Shown in pieces: positions 17,082-25,743 of a stretch of 52,968 nucleotides of DNA. The notes under the pieces are model-generated. The model ran no database searches. It saw only the letters and a program-made list of their open reading frames with translations, and had not been told where the DNA came from. The translations under genes were made by a program, and so were the position numbers. How positions within the stretch are numbered: the stretch's first letter is position 1; each line of letters begins with the position of its first letter. The stretch covers positions 1-52,968 of the forward strand of contig JASHQQ010000001.1 in assembly GCA_030039035.1 (NCBI GenBank), in the 5' to 3' direction. This DNA comes from Acidobacteriaceae bacterium (GTDB lineage: Bacteria; Acidobacteriota; Terriglobia; Terriglobales; Acidobacteriaceae).

Positions 17082-18086
17082 ATGCTGAGTTCAGGAACAG
17101 GCCAAGCCAGCATTCTGGTTGCGGACGACATCGCGGCCAATCGCGAGTTGCTCTGCGACATCCTGACCGGCGAAGGGTACAAGGTCATCTGCGCCGAAAA
17201 CGGCGATCGGGCCCTTCACGCGGTCGAAAACCGAACCGTCGACCTGGCCTTGCTGGACGTCGTGATGCCCGGCAAAACCGGCTTCGAAGTCTGTCAATGG
17301 ATCAAATCCAGGCCGGAGACGCTCTTCATTCCGGTCGTTCTGGTCACCGGTTTGACCAGCGTGGAAGAGCGCATTCAGGGCATACGGTGCGGCGCGGACG
17401 ATTTCCTGAGCAAGCCGGTCAACAGCCAGGAGTTGCTGGCGCGGGTTCGCTCGCTTTTGCGCCTGAAGGAGTACACCGACGAACTGGAGAATGCCGAGAC
17501 GGTTCTGTTCAGCCTCGCGCTGAGCATCGAGGCGAAAGATCCCTACACCCGGGGACATTGCGATCGCCTGTCGGCATATTCCGAGGCGCTGGGTCGCCGG
17601 CTCGGCCTGCCGCCTGAGCAGTGCGTGGCGCTGCGGCGCGCCGGCGTGGTGCACGACATTGGCAAGATCGGCGTCCCGGAGCATGTCCTTCTCAAGGACT
17701 CGCCATTGAACGACAAGGAGTGGGAAGTGATGAAGCAGCATCCGGTCACCGGCGAGCGGATCTGCTCGCCGCTGAAGTCGTTCCGGCTGGTGCTGCCCAT
17801 CATCCGGCATCACCACGAGAAACTGGACGGCTCGGGCTACCCGGATGGCCTGAAGGGCGACAAGATTCCCCTTACCGCCAAGGTCCTGCAGATCACCGAT
17901 GTCTACGATGCCCTGGTCACCAACCGGCCGTACCGGAAAGCCCTCAGCCATGAAGAGGCCGTCCGCACGATGCGGGACGAATCAAAGCAGGGCTGGTGGG
18001 ACAGCTCCCTGATTGACGAACTGGTGGCTCTCATCTGCTGGCAGGCGCCGGTGGTCGAGTCGATTGAGGTTGCTCATGTCTTCTGA
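17082..18086 (+). CDS. Response regulator with HD-GYP c-di-GMP phosphodiesterase domain
   Basis: This 334-aa protein has an N-terminal receiver (about residues 10-125) with acidic D15/D16, phospho-acceptor D59 in LALLDVVMPG and the conserved lysine in FLSKPV. The HD-GYP domain (about 145-330) follows, with H191-D192 in VVHDIGKIG, the HHHEKLDGSGYPDG segment holding an intact G252-Y253-P254, and QITDVYDAL. The RpfG-type layout implies phosphorylation-controlled hydrolysis of cyclic di-GMP in the cytoplasm. The start ATG 17082 has GGGAGGAG upstream. Its last 11 nt overlap the next gene (start ATG 18076), so it heads the signalling operon running to 23518. It is the most probable output of the hybrid kinase encoded downstream. 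Confidence 0.92.
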   Translation: MLSSGTGQASILVADDIAANRELLCDILTGEGYKVICAENGDRALHAVENRTVDLALLDVVMPGKTGFEVCQWIKSRPETLFIPVVLVTGLTSVEERIQGIRCGADDFLSKPVNSQELLARVRSLLRLKEYTDELENAETVLFSLALSIEAKDPYTRGHCDRLSAYSEALGRRLGLPPEQCVALRRAGVVHDIGKIGVPEHVLLKDSPLNDKEWEVMKQHPVTGERICSPLKSFRLVLPIIRHHHEKLDGSGYPDGLKGDKIPLTAKVLQITDVYDALVTNRPYRKALSHEEAVRTMRDESKQGWWDSSLIDELVALICWQAPVVESIEVAHVF

Positions 18087-20151
18087 AGCATCGCGGGCTC
18101 CGGGCCGGCAAAGATTCTCTTCGCCGGTACGCGTCCTGGCCGCAAACGGAATCTGTGGCTTGCTGCTCGCCGGCCTCGCTGTGCGGGGATTGCGGGCTCA
18201 GGGGCCGAACTCCGAGCCGAAGCCGGCTCAGGACCTGAATCAGCTCAGCCTTGAGGAACTGGGCAAGGTCGAGATCACCTCCGTCGAAAAAGATCCGGTC
18301 CCGGTCGATAAGACTTCCGCCGCGGTGTACGTCATCACCCAGGAAGACATTCAGCGCTCCGGAGCTACCAGCCTTCCCGAAGCGCTGCGCCTTGCCCCGG
18401 GTGTGGAAGTGGCGCGCATCGATGCGGATCACTGGTCGGTGGCGATTCGCGGCTTCGCCGGCCAATTTTCCAAGTCGCTGCTGGTGCTGATCGACGGCAG
18501 GAGCGTCTACACGCCGCTCTTTTCCGGCGTGTACTGGGACGCGCAGGACGTGATGCTCGAGGACGTGGACCGCATTGAGGTGATTCGCGGGCCCGGCGGA
18601 ACGATCTGGGGCGCGAACGCAGTCAACGGAGTGATCAACATCATCACCAAAAGCGCCGCGGAGACCCAGGGCACGCTGTCCACTCTGGGCGGCGGAAACG
18701 TCGACCCCGGAACCGGCGACCTGCGTTACGGAGCAACAACCAGGCACGGCTTCAGCTACCGCTTTTACGGCATGGGCGGGCTTCGCGGTCCCGAGTTCCA
18801 TCCCGACGGCGACAACTTCGATCACTGGCGAATGGGCCAGGCCGGCTTTCGCACCGATTGGGCGCGAGGCACAAGAGACAGCTTCACTGTGCAGGGCGAC
18901 CTGTATCGCGGCGAAAGCGGCGAAAGCCTGGAGATGGTCAACTACTCTCCGCTCGCCGAACTGGCGGAAGAAGACAAGGCGGATCTCTCCGGCGGAAACC
19001 TTGTAACGCGCTGGCAGCGGCGCATCAACGATGGCTCCGACATCCAGGTCCAGGCGTATTTCGACCGGACCAACCGCCAGGACGTCGAACTCGGCGAAAC
19101 GCGCGACACTTTCGACGTGGATTACATCCAGCACCTCAGGCTTCGCGGGGAACACGAACTGGCATGGGGACTGGGCGCGCGGGTGAGCCCCAGCAACTTT
19201 ATTCAGACCTCGCAGGCCGTAAACTTTCTGCCCGGCAAGCAGGTCGACAGCATCTATAGCAGCTTTGTCCAGTATGAATTGCCGATCGTCCGCGACAAGC
19301 TGTCGCTCACGGCCGGAAGCAAGTTCGAACACAATAATTTCAGCGGCTACGATTACCAGCCCAGCGTGCGCCTGCTCTGGTCGCCGGCCCGGCGCCAGTC
19401 CGCGTGGCTGGCAGTGACGCGGGCGGTAAGAACGCCTTCGCGCGTGGACCAGGACGTCCAGTTCAATATCCTCGTGCAGGCTACGCCGGCTCCGCCGATC
19501 TTCTTCGAGATTCTCGGCAATCCCAAGCTCAGACCCGAACAGCTCATTGCCTACGAGGCGGGATACCGCGTGCAGGCGAGCCGCCGGCTCTGGGTCGATT
19601 TCGCCACATTCTTCAACACCTACAACGATCTTCAGGGCTACGGCCCGCTCTCGCTGGCCATCGGCGACAATCCTCCGCCCGAAGATCTTCTCATCGTTGT
19701 TCCCTACGCCAACTCCATCGAAGGCAGATCGATCGGCACTGAAGTCACGCCGGTCTGGGACATGACCCGCCGGTGGCAGTTGCGCGGCTCCTATTCGCTT
19801 CTGCACATGGAGCTTTCCGACAAGCCCGGATACACCGACGTGGGCAATCTGCTCGAGACCTACCTCGGTTCAAGTCCGACCCATGTCGCCAGCGCGCAAT
19901 CGATTCTCAACCTGCCGTGGCATCTCGAATTCAACCAGACGTATCGCTATTCGAGCGAGCTGCCCGAATACAGCGTTCACCCTTACAGCACAGCGGACGC
20001 GCGCGTGGCGCGGCGCGTCGGAGAGGGATTCGACTTCGCGGTCGTGGGCCAGAATCTGCTCCGTCCGTCGCACCCGGAATTCGGCGGCGACCCCGGCCCG
20101 CTGGTGGGGATCAAGAGAAACGCATTTCTCTCCATCACATGGTCAAGATAG
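18076..20151 (+). CDS. TonB-dependent receptor, short type, in signalling operon
   Basis: The 691-aa protein starts at ATG 18076, inside the end of the HD-GYP gene (11-nt overlap), with GAGG upstream. A signal peptide precedes an N-terminal LNQLSLEELGKVEI motif, typical of a receptor subgroup often encoded near YfiR-like genes. The plug domain follows (TSAAVYVITQEDIQRSG, LPEALRLAPGVEVARI, VLIDGRSVYTPLFSGVYWD, IEVIRGPGGTIWGANAVNGVINIITKSA). A 22-strand-type barrel ends in LSITWSR. There is no carboxypeptidase-regulatory-like domain and no N-terminal signalling (STN) domain. Its position between two signal-transduction genes suggests it senses or imports a ligand whose presence is relayed inward. 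The ligand cannot be read from the sequence. Confidence 0.88.
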   Translation: MSSEASRAPGRQRFSSPVRVLAANGICGLLLAGLAVRGLRAQGPNSEPKPAQDLNQLSLEELGKVEITSVEKDPVPVDKTSAAVYVITQEDIQRSGATSLPEALRLAPGVEVARIDADHWSVAIRGFAGQFSKSLLVLIDGRSVYTPLFSGVYWDAQDVMLEDVDRIEVIRGPGGTIWGANAVNGVINIITKSAAETQGTLSTLGGGNVDPGTGDLRYGATTRHGFSYRFYGMGGLRGPEFHPDGDNFDHWRMGQAGFRTDWARGTRDSFTVQGDLYRGESGESLEMVNYSPLAELAEEDKADLSGGNLVTRWQRRINDGSDIQVQAYFDRTNRQDVELGETRDTFDVDYIQHLRLRGEHELAWGLGARVSPSNFIQTSQAVNFLPGKQVDSIYSSFVQYELPIVRDKLSLTAGSKFEHNNFSGYDYQPSVRLLWSPARRQSAWLAVTRAVRTPSRVDQDVQFNILVQATPAPPIFFEILGNPKLRPEQLIAYEAGYRVQASRRLWVDFATFFNTYNDLQGYGPLSLAIGDNPPPEDLLIVVPYANSIEGRSIGTEVTPVWDMTRRWQLRGSYSLLHMELSDKPGYTDVGNLLETYLGSSPTHVASAQSILNLPWHLEFNQTYRYSSELPEYSVHPYSTADARVARRVGEGFDFAVVGQNLLRPSHPEFGGDPGPLVGIKRNAFLSITWSR

Positions 20152-20166
20152 GGCGGACCGACCCTG

Positions 20167-20796
20167 ATGCGCCAGTGCAGTGCCACAACCCGCCCGATGC
20201 GCAAGGCACGGCTCGCCGTGCGGCGGAACGGCAACGCGCGTTTTCTGCTATTCCTGCTTGCGTTCGGCGCATCGGCCTTCGCAGCAACGGTGGTTGGCCA
20301 TTCGCAAGCGCCCAGGGCCGACGCCGGCCAGGTGCAGGCCGCATATCTGTATAACTTCGGCAAGTTCGTCAAGTGGCCGGAGCTCGCCCCCGCCAACCAG
20401 ACCGGCTCGTTCACCATCTGCGTGCTCGATCAGGACCCGTTCGGCCAGGTGCTGCAATCGATGCTGGCGCGCGAAACCGTGAGCGGGAAGCCCGTGGCCG
20501 TGAAGCGGCTGGCGAAGGCCCAGGACGCGGGCGCCTGCCACATCCTGTTTATCGGCGCGGCCGAGACCAAAAACCTCCCGGGAATCCTCTCCGCCGTCGG
20601 TCAGGATGCGGTTCTTACGGTGAGCGACATTCCCGATTTTTCCAAACGCGGAGGCATGATCCAGTTTGTGCCCGAGGGCGACCGGCTCCGCTTCGAGATC
20701 AATCTCGATGGCGCCGACAAGGCGCACCTGGTCGTTCCCTCCGAATTGCTCAAGGTGGCCGTGGCAGTGAGAAAGCCTGCGCGGCCGGGAGAATGA
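20167..20796 (+). CDS. YfiR-like periplasmic protein (DUF4154)
   Basis: The 209-aa protein has a basic N-terminus and hydrophobic segment (FLLFLLAFGASAF), then the family opening QVQAAYLYNFGKFVKWP. Family landmarks that follow are FTICVLDQDPFG, CHILFIGAAE and the C-terminal VLTVSDIPDFSKRGGMIQFV. In Pseudomonas, YfiR is the periplasmic repressor that binds the CHASE8-type periplasmic part of the diguanylate cyclase YfiN. Here the very next gene, overlapping by ATGA, encodes a CHASE8 histidine kinase, so the same protein-protein contact is likely. ATG 20167 is used; ATG 20197 is an alternative with a tidier signal peptide. YfiR disulphide-forming cysteines are not obvious: one Cys is in FTICVLD and one in GACHILF. 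Confidence 0.88.
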   Translation: MRQCSATTRPMRKARLAVRRNGNARFLLFLLAFGASAFAATVVGHSQAPRADAGQVQAAYLYNFGKFVKWPELAPANQTGSFTICVLDQDPFGQVLQSMLARETVSGKPVAVKRLAKAQDAGACHILFIGAAETKNLPGILSAVGQDAVLTVSDIPDFSKRGGMIQFVPEGDRLRFEINLDGADKAHLVVPSELLKVAVAVRKPARPGE

Positions 20797-23135
20797 CGAT
20801 GTCGCAACCCAGGGATCGCTCGATTGCGCAGAGACTCACCGGGATGAACATGCTGGTGTGCAGCGTGGCGCTGGTGCTGGCGTGCGCGGCATTCATGGCC
20901 TACGATCTGGTGACCTTTCAGTCGGCCACGGTGAATTATCTTTCGATTCAGGCCCGGATTCTCGGGTCGAACTCCATCACCGCTCTTGTCTTCGACGATC
21001 CCGAATCCGCGACAAAGACACTTTCGGCGCTGAAAGCCGACCCGCACATCCTCTTCGCTGCAATCTGCACGGAGGACGGAAGGCCGTTTGCCACCTACAC
21101 GCGCGCCGGCAGCGGCGCCGTTCCCGAAACGCCGGCGATTCCCGTGGGACAACTGGAGCGGCACTGGATCACAAGCAGCGGAATTCTCCTGGCGCGAACC
21201 ATGGTCCTGGACGGCAAGCCGAGCGGAACGATCTACATCCGCTCCGACGTGGAGGCGCTCACCAGCAGGCTGAAGCTCTACGTCAGCATCGCCTGCGCTG
21301 TTCTGCTTCTCTCGCTGCTTGCGGCGCTGGGGGTGTCGGCGATCTTCCGCAAGTCGGTGGCCCAGCCGATCGTGCAGCTTGCCGGAGCCGCGCGGGAGTT
21401 CTCTCTCAGCACGACGTATTCGCATCGCATTCCACAGGCGCATGGGCCCCGCGAGATCGGCGCCCTGATCGATTCGTTCAACCAGATGATGGCGCGCATC
21501 GAGACGAGCAAGGCCGGCCTGCAAAAGGCCCACGACGAACTGGAGCAGCGCGTCGAGGAGCGCACCGCGGAGCTGGTTGCCGCGCAGAAGAAAGTCGAAG
21601 CCTATTCCGAGTCCATCCTCCGCGCCAAGGAGGACATTGAACGGGCCAGCAAGTTCAAGGACCAGTTCCTCTCGACGATGAGCCACGAGTTGCGCACTCC
21701 GCTGAATGCCGTGCTTGGCTTCTCCGAGTTGCTGCTGGACGCGCGATACGGCCCGCTCAGCGAGCGTCAGGCGCGCTATCTGAACCACATTCACACCAGC
21801 GGCCAGCACCTGCTCCGCCTCATCAACGACATCCTCGACCTGTCGAAGATCGAAGCCGGGCGCCTTCAACTGACTGTCGAGGACGTTGCGGTCGACACCT
21901 GTTTCGCGGAAGTATGCGAGACTCTGCAGGCCCTGGTGGAAAAGAACGGACACCGCCTGATGCAAAAAGCGCAGGGCGGGCTCACGGTTCGCGCCGACGG
22001 CACGCGCTTCCGGCAGATGCTGATGAACCTGCTCGGAAACGCCATCAAATTCACGCCCAGGGGCGGGCAGATCGAGCTGGCCGCGCGGCAGCAGGGAAAC
22101 ATGGTGCTGGTGGAGGTTCGCGACTCCGGCCCCGGCATTCCTCCCGAAGAGAAGCAGCGCATCTTCGAAGCGTTCCATCGCATGCGGCAAACCGACAAGG
22201 CTTCGGAAGGAACCGGGCTCGGTCTGGCCATCACGCGCAGGCTCGTCGAGTTGCATGGCGGGCAGTTGGATGTCGAGAGCCAGCCCGGCGCCGGAAGCTG
22301 CTTCTACTTCACGCTCCCCTGCTCCCGATCGCACCAGGTCGCGCAGGACTCCGCGGATACAAAGACGTCCGGCGCGAAAGGACGCGTTCGAATCCTCGTG
22401 ATCGAAGACGACTCTTCGGCGGCCGATCTGCTGGAGTCGCAGCTATCGTCGGCAGGATACGAAGTCACGGTCTGCAGCGAGCCGCAGCGGGCGGTGGCGA
22501 TGGCCATCGAACTGCAACCCACCGTCGTTACCCTTGACGTGGTCATGCTGCCCGTGAACGGCTGGGACATCCTGTCGCGCCTGAAGAGCGATCCGCATAC
22601 CGCCGATATCCGCGTGGTCATGGTCACCGTGATGGACCAGCGCCAGACCGGAGCCCTGCTGGGCGCCGACGAGTACATCGTCAAGCCGGTCGACAAAGCG
22701 ATCCTCCTGGCCGCAGTGGAGCGCTGCCTCACGCGCCGTGAACGGCCCGCCGCGGGACATTCGATTCTGGTGGTCGATGACGACATGGCGACGCGCGAGT
22801 TCGTGACCGACCTGCTTGCGCAGAACGGCTACCTTGTCAACTCGGCCGCGGACGGCGCACTGGCGCGGCTTGAACTGCAGGCTCGCCTGCCCGATCTGGT
22901 CATTCTCGATCTTATGCTGCCGGATGTGAGCGGATTCAGTCTGATTGCCGAGTGGCGCAAGGACGCGGCCACGGCGGGGATGCCCATCTTCGTGTTGACC
23001 AACAAGGACCTCTCGCCCGAAGAGAAAGAGTACCTGCACGCCAATACAGGCGCCATGTTTTCAAAGCATGGGGAGTGGCAGGACGAGCTCATCCGGCAAA
23101 TCCAGCGCGTTGCGCCAGTGCTTGCGGAGGTCTGA
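20793..23135 (+). CDS. CHASE8 hybrid histidine kinase with two C-terminal receivers
   Basis: The 780-aa membrane kinase starts at the ATG overlapping the yfiR-like stop (20793-20796). In order: transmembrane helix (about 18-40), CHASE8 periplasmic sensor (about 42-155, with SNSITALVFDDPESATKTL and LKADPHI), second transmembrane helix (about 165-185), HAMP (about 185-240), coiled coil, and HisKA with phospho-acceptor H298 in SHELRTPLNAVLGFSELL. HATPase_c follows (NLLGNAIKFTP, DSGPGIPPEE, GTGLGLAI), then two receivers with acceptors D582 (TLDVVML) and D706 (VILDLMLP). All catalytic boxes are intact, so it should be an active kinase. CHASE8 is the domain YfiR binds in YfiN, so the adjacent YfiR-like protein is the probable periplasmic partner. 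No Hpt domain is encoded in the operon. Confidence 0.92.
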   Translation: MTMSQPRDRSIAQRLTGMNMLVCSVALVLACAAFMAYDLVTFQSATVNYLSIQARILGSNSITALVFDDPESATKTLSALKADPHILFAAICTEDGRPFATYTRAGSGAVPETPAIPVGQLERHWITSSGILLARTMVLDGKPSGTIYIRSDVEALTSRLKLYVSIACAVLLLSLLAALGVSAIFRKSVAQPIVQLAGAAREFSLSTTYSHRIPQAHGPREIGALIDSFNQMMARIETSKAGLQKAHDELEQRVEERTAELVAAQKKVEAYSESILRAKEDIERASKFKDQFLSTMSHELRTPLNAVLGFSELLLDARYGPLSERQARYLNHIHTSGQHLLRLINDILDLSKIEAGRLQLTVEDVAVDTCFAEVCETLQALVEKNGHRLMQKAQGGLTVRADGTRFRQMLMNLLGNAIKFTPRGGQIELAARQQGNMVLVEVRDSGPGIPPEEKQRIFEAFHRMRQTDKASEGTGLGLAITRRLVELHGGQLDVESQPGAGSCFYFTLPCSRSHQVAQDSADTKTSGAKGRVRILVIEDDSSAADLLESQLSSAGYEVTVCSEPQRAVAMAIELQPTVVTLDVVMLPVNGWDILSRLKSDPHTADIRVVMVTVMDQRQTGALLGADEYIVKPVDKAILLAAVERCLTRRERPAAGHSILVVDDDMATREFVTDLLAQNGYLVNSAADGALARLELQARLPDLVILDLMLPDVSGFSLIAEWRKDAATAGMPIFVLTNKDLSPEEKEYLHANTGAMFSKHGEWQDELIRQIQRVAPVLAEV

Positions 23136-23518
23136 TGAGTCACCGGATTCTTGTTGTTGAGGACAACCCGCTGAACAGCGAACTGCTCTGCGACTGGCTC
23201 GAGGCCGAAGGCTATTGCGTCGTATCCGCGGCAACGCTTCATGATGCGTTTGCGGCTTTGGAGAAGGATGCGCCGAACGCGGTCCTGCTCGACGTGCAAC
23301 TCGGCGCCGAGGATGGTCTCGAACTCGCGGCCTCGATCCGGAACGATCCGCGTTTACGCAGCCTTCCGGTGATTGCGGTCACGGCCCATGCCATGGTGAC
23401 CGAACAGCAGCGCGTGATGCGCGCCGGCTGCAACGCCTGCGTATCGAAGCCGATCGATTTCAAGGCGTTGAATCGTCACCTTCACGCATCGCTCCTGCAC
23501 GAGTCGCCTGCGGGATGA
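23135..23518 (+). CDS. Single-domain response regulator
   Basis: This 127-aa stand-alone receiver starts at ATG 23135, sharing TGATG with the kinase stop. It carries E9-D10, phospho-acceptor D53 in VLLDVQLGAEDG and the lysine in CVSKPIDF. There is no output domain. It closes the signalling operon and could be a phosphate sink, a shuttle to the HD-GYP protein, or a partner for an unlinked protein. The motif ILVVEDNPLNSELL resembles the receivers of hybrid kinases. Confidence 0.9.
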   Translation: MSHRILVVEDNPLNSELLCDWLEAEGYCVVSAATLHDAFAALEKDAPNAVLLDVQLGAEDGLELAASIRNDPRLRSLPVIAVTAHAMVTEQQRVMRAGCNACVSKPIDFKALNRHLHASLLHESPAG

Positions 23519-23519
23519 A

Positions 23520-23540
23520 AGCCGCATGGCTTTTGCGGCT
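23520..23540 (+). terminator. Stem-loop after signalling operon
   Basis: AGCCGCA...TGCGGCT forms a 7-bp stem with a 7-nt loop just after the receiver gene stop. There is no T-tract, so it is only a candidate terminator between convergent genes. Confidence 0.35.
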
Positions 23541-23619
23541 CCGGCGTATGGCAAAGTGGAAATGCTGTAAATTCACGTCGCGCCGGCCAGGACAATCGTC
23601 GTCCCGGACAGACCCGTTC

Positions 23620-25548
23620 TTACCGATCCAACCGGGCCCGCCGCAGCAAGTCCTGAAACCGCGGATCGCTTCGGATCGGGTCGTAGATCGGGTCCACTTT
23701 CATTTGTGCCACCACAGGCGAGTGCTCCGCATACGCTCTCTCCAGCAGATCGAGAACCCGCTCGTTCTCTCCTGTGCCCCAATAGGCCACCAGCAACACC
23801 GTATATCGATCCGGCCGCGAAGCGGCAACTTGCTCGACCTTCGCCAACGCCCGGCGCGCCTCCGCAGCGCGGCCTGAGCGCGCGTAAACTGCTGCTTCCC
23901 ACGCCCACAGCGCCGGCGTATCCCCGCGCGCCGCCAGGCGATTGATCTCGTCGAGCGCCTCGCCATACCTGCCCAGTTGCGAATACGGAGGAATCATTCC
24001 CTCCCGGGCGCGACTGTAAGTCGGATCCAGTTCGAGCACCGAGCGGCATTGCTCGATCGCTCGCTCATACTGGCGCGAATAGTAAAAGATGGATGCGTGG
24101 TCGGTGGCGATGATCAACGATAAAGGATCGAGCTGGCGCGCCTGCGCGCTCTCTTGAAACGCCTCATCGAATCGCCCTTGCCACGAGAGGAACTCCGCAT
24201 ACCACTGGTGCGCTGTCGCATATTGCGGGTTGAGCTGAATCGCGCGCCGGAATTCTTTCTCGGCTCCCGGCCAGTCGTAATCGTAGTTCTCTTCGATCAG
24301 GGCAAGTGAGGTATGAGCCTCGGCGAGACCCTCGTCGAGTTGCAACGCCCGCAATGCCGCGGCCCGCGCCTTCGGCATCAGTTCGCTCTGCGGCCCCATT
24401 TGCCAGGTGCTCAACAAGCCGAAAGTGTCCGCCAGCCCCGCGAAGGCTCGCGCGTAATTGGGGTCTTTATCGATCGCCTGCTGAAAGTAACCGGCTGCCT
24501 GGCGGAATCCCTCCGCGGTCCTTTTGTTCCACAAATACCGGCCCTTCAGATACAGATCGTACGCCTCATACGACCCGGTTCCCGGCGGGCGTACAGCGGC
24601 TCCCTGCGCTGCCTCGATCCTTCGTCCCCCGCCCAGGCTCGATTCGATTTCGTCGGCGACTTCCCGCGCAATCTCTCCCTGCAACTCCAGCAGGTGTCCC
24701 AGATCGCGATCGTATTCCCGTGCCCAGACATGGCTCTGGTCCTTCACCTGGATCAGTTGCGCCGTAATCCGAACCCGCTCCGAATCCCGGCGAACGCTGC
24801 CCTCGATCACATACTGCACCCCCAACTCCCTCCCGATCTGGGGAATTGATTCCTGCGAGTGCTTGTAGTGCATCACCGAAGTCCGTGCGATGACGCCGAG
24901 ATGCGCCGGATCGAGGTCCCCGAGCTGGCTGATCATCTCTTCTGTCAGCCCGTCGCTGAAGTAATCCTGACCGGGGTCGCCGGTAAAGTTCTCGAATGGC
25001 AGCACCGCCAGCATGATTTTGACCCCCGGCTCCGCAGCGGCGCGCCGGGAATGCCACAGCCAAATGGCGGATGCGACGATGACGGCAAACGCCACCGCGA
25101 CGGAGGCGATGATAGCCAACCTCCACCGAATCACGCTTCGCCGGCGCGAGGGCGACGGAGTTTCCGGGATGCTTCCCGCATCGGCCGGAGCTCCGGGCGC
25201 TTCCCGCTCCTGCGTCTCATTTGCCGACTCCGTAACCGGAACCAGAAACCGGTAACCCTGGCCCTGTACGGTGAGAATGTAACGCCGAGTGCTCGTCTCG
25301 TCCAACGCTTTCCGCACCATGAAGATCGTCTGCGTCAGGTTCGACTCTTCCACGAAACTGTCCGGCCAGACGGTCTTGATCAGCTCGTCCTTGGTCACTA
25401 CCCTCCCGGCGTTCTGAACCAGCAAGAGCAGGGCGTCGAAGGCCTTCGGTGTCAGTGGCGCCGTTGCCCCGGCTCTCTTCAAGACCCGGCCCTGAGCGTC
25501 GAGGCTGAACTCGCCGAACAGGTACAAGTGATTGGTCAGACTGGGCAT
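23620..25548 (-). CDS. Winged-helix transcriptional regulator with transmembrane helix and TPR domain
   Basis: The 642-aa protein begins with an OmpR/PhoB-type winged helix (about residues 8-105: FGEFSLDAQGRVL, LTPKAFDALLLLV, LIKTVWPDSFVEESNLTQ, YILTVQGQGYRF), as in CadC. One transmembrane helix lies at about 142-162. A TolB/adenylate-cyclase-associated type segment follows (IMLAVLPFENFTGD, DGLTEEMISQL, ARTSVMHYK, YVIEGSVRRD). The last 300 residues are TPR-like repeats. Such CadC-like regulators sense a periplasmic or envelope signal and bind DNA from the membrane. This arrangement is common in Acidobacteriota. It is divergent from the peroxidase-like gene with 195 bp between them, so direct control of that gene is plausible but unproven. 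Confidence 0.88.
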   Translation of the reverse strand: MPSLTNHLYLFGEFSLDAQGRVLKRAGATAPLTPKAFDALLLLVQNAGRVVTKDELIKTVWPDSFVEESNLTQTIFMVRKALDETSTRRYILTVQGQGYRFLVPVTESANETQEREAPGAPADAGSIPETPSPSRRRSVIRWRLAIIASVAVAFAVIVASAIWLWHSRRAAAEPGVKIMLAVLPFENFTGDPGQDYFSDGLTEEMISQLGDLDPAHLGVIARTSVMHYKHSQESIPQIGRELGVQYVIEGSVRRDSERVRITAQLIQVKDQSHVWAREYDRDLGHLLELQGEIAREVADEIESSLGGGRRIEAAQGAAVRPPGTGSYEAYDLYLKGRYLWNKRTAEGFRQAAGYFQQAIDKDPNYARAFAGLADTFGLLSTWQMGPQSELMPKARAAALRALQLDEGLAEAHTSLALIEENYDYDWPGAEKEFRRAIQLNPQYATAHQWYAEFLSWQGRFDEAFQESAQARQLDPLSLIIATDHASIFYYSRQYERAIEQCRSVLELDPTYSRAREGMIPPYSQLGRYGEALDEINRLAARGDTPALWAWEAAVYARSGRAAEARRALAKVEQVAASRPDRYTVLLVAYWGTGENERVLDLLERAYAEHSPVVAQMKVDPIYDPIRSDPRFQDLLRRARLDR

Positions 25549-25743
25549 AACTGGCTTTTAGAAACTTTGAGAACTTTTGAGCGCCAATTCTTAGGACATA
25601 TGAGGCGTTTGCGAACTAGCTTTCCCTCGGAGTTGGCAGAGCGGCCTAAACCAGGAAGTCGGAGAAATCTTACCACGATTCGCGCTCGATCCCTGGAACG
25701 ACAGCCCTTGGTGTGACTATCCGTAAACGAAGGAGAATTCCCC
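25549..25743. promoter_or_regulatory. Divergent promoter region, regulator / cytochrome peroxidase
   Basis: This 195-bp AT-richer gap between divergent starts carries AAGGAGAA at about 25730, the ribosome binding site for the gene at 25744. Direct ACTTT/GAACTTT-like repeats occur near 25560-25580. No convincing -35/-10 pair could be fixed by eye. Confidence 0.4.
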
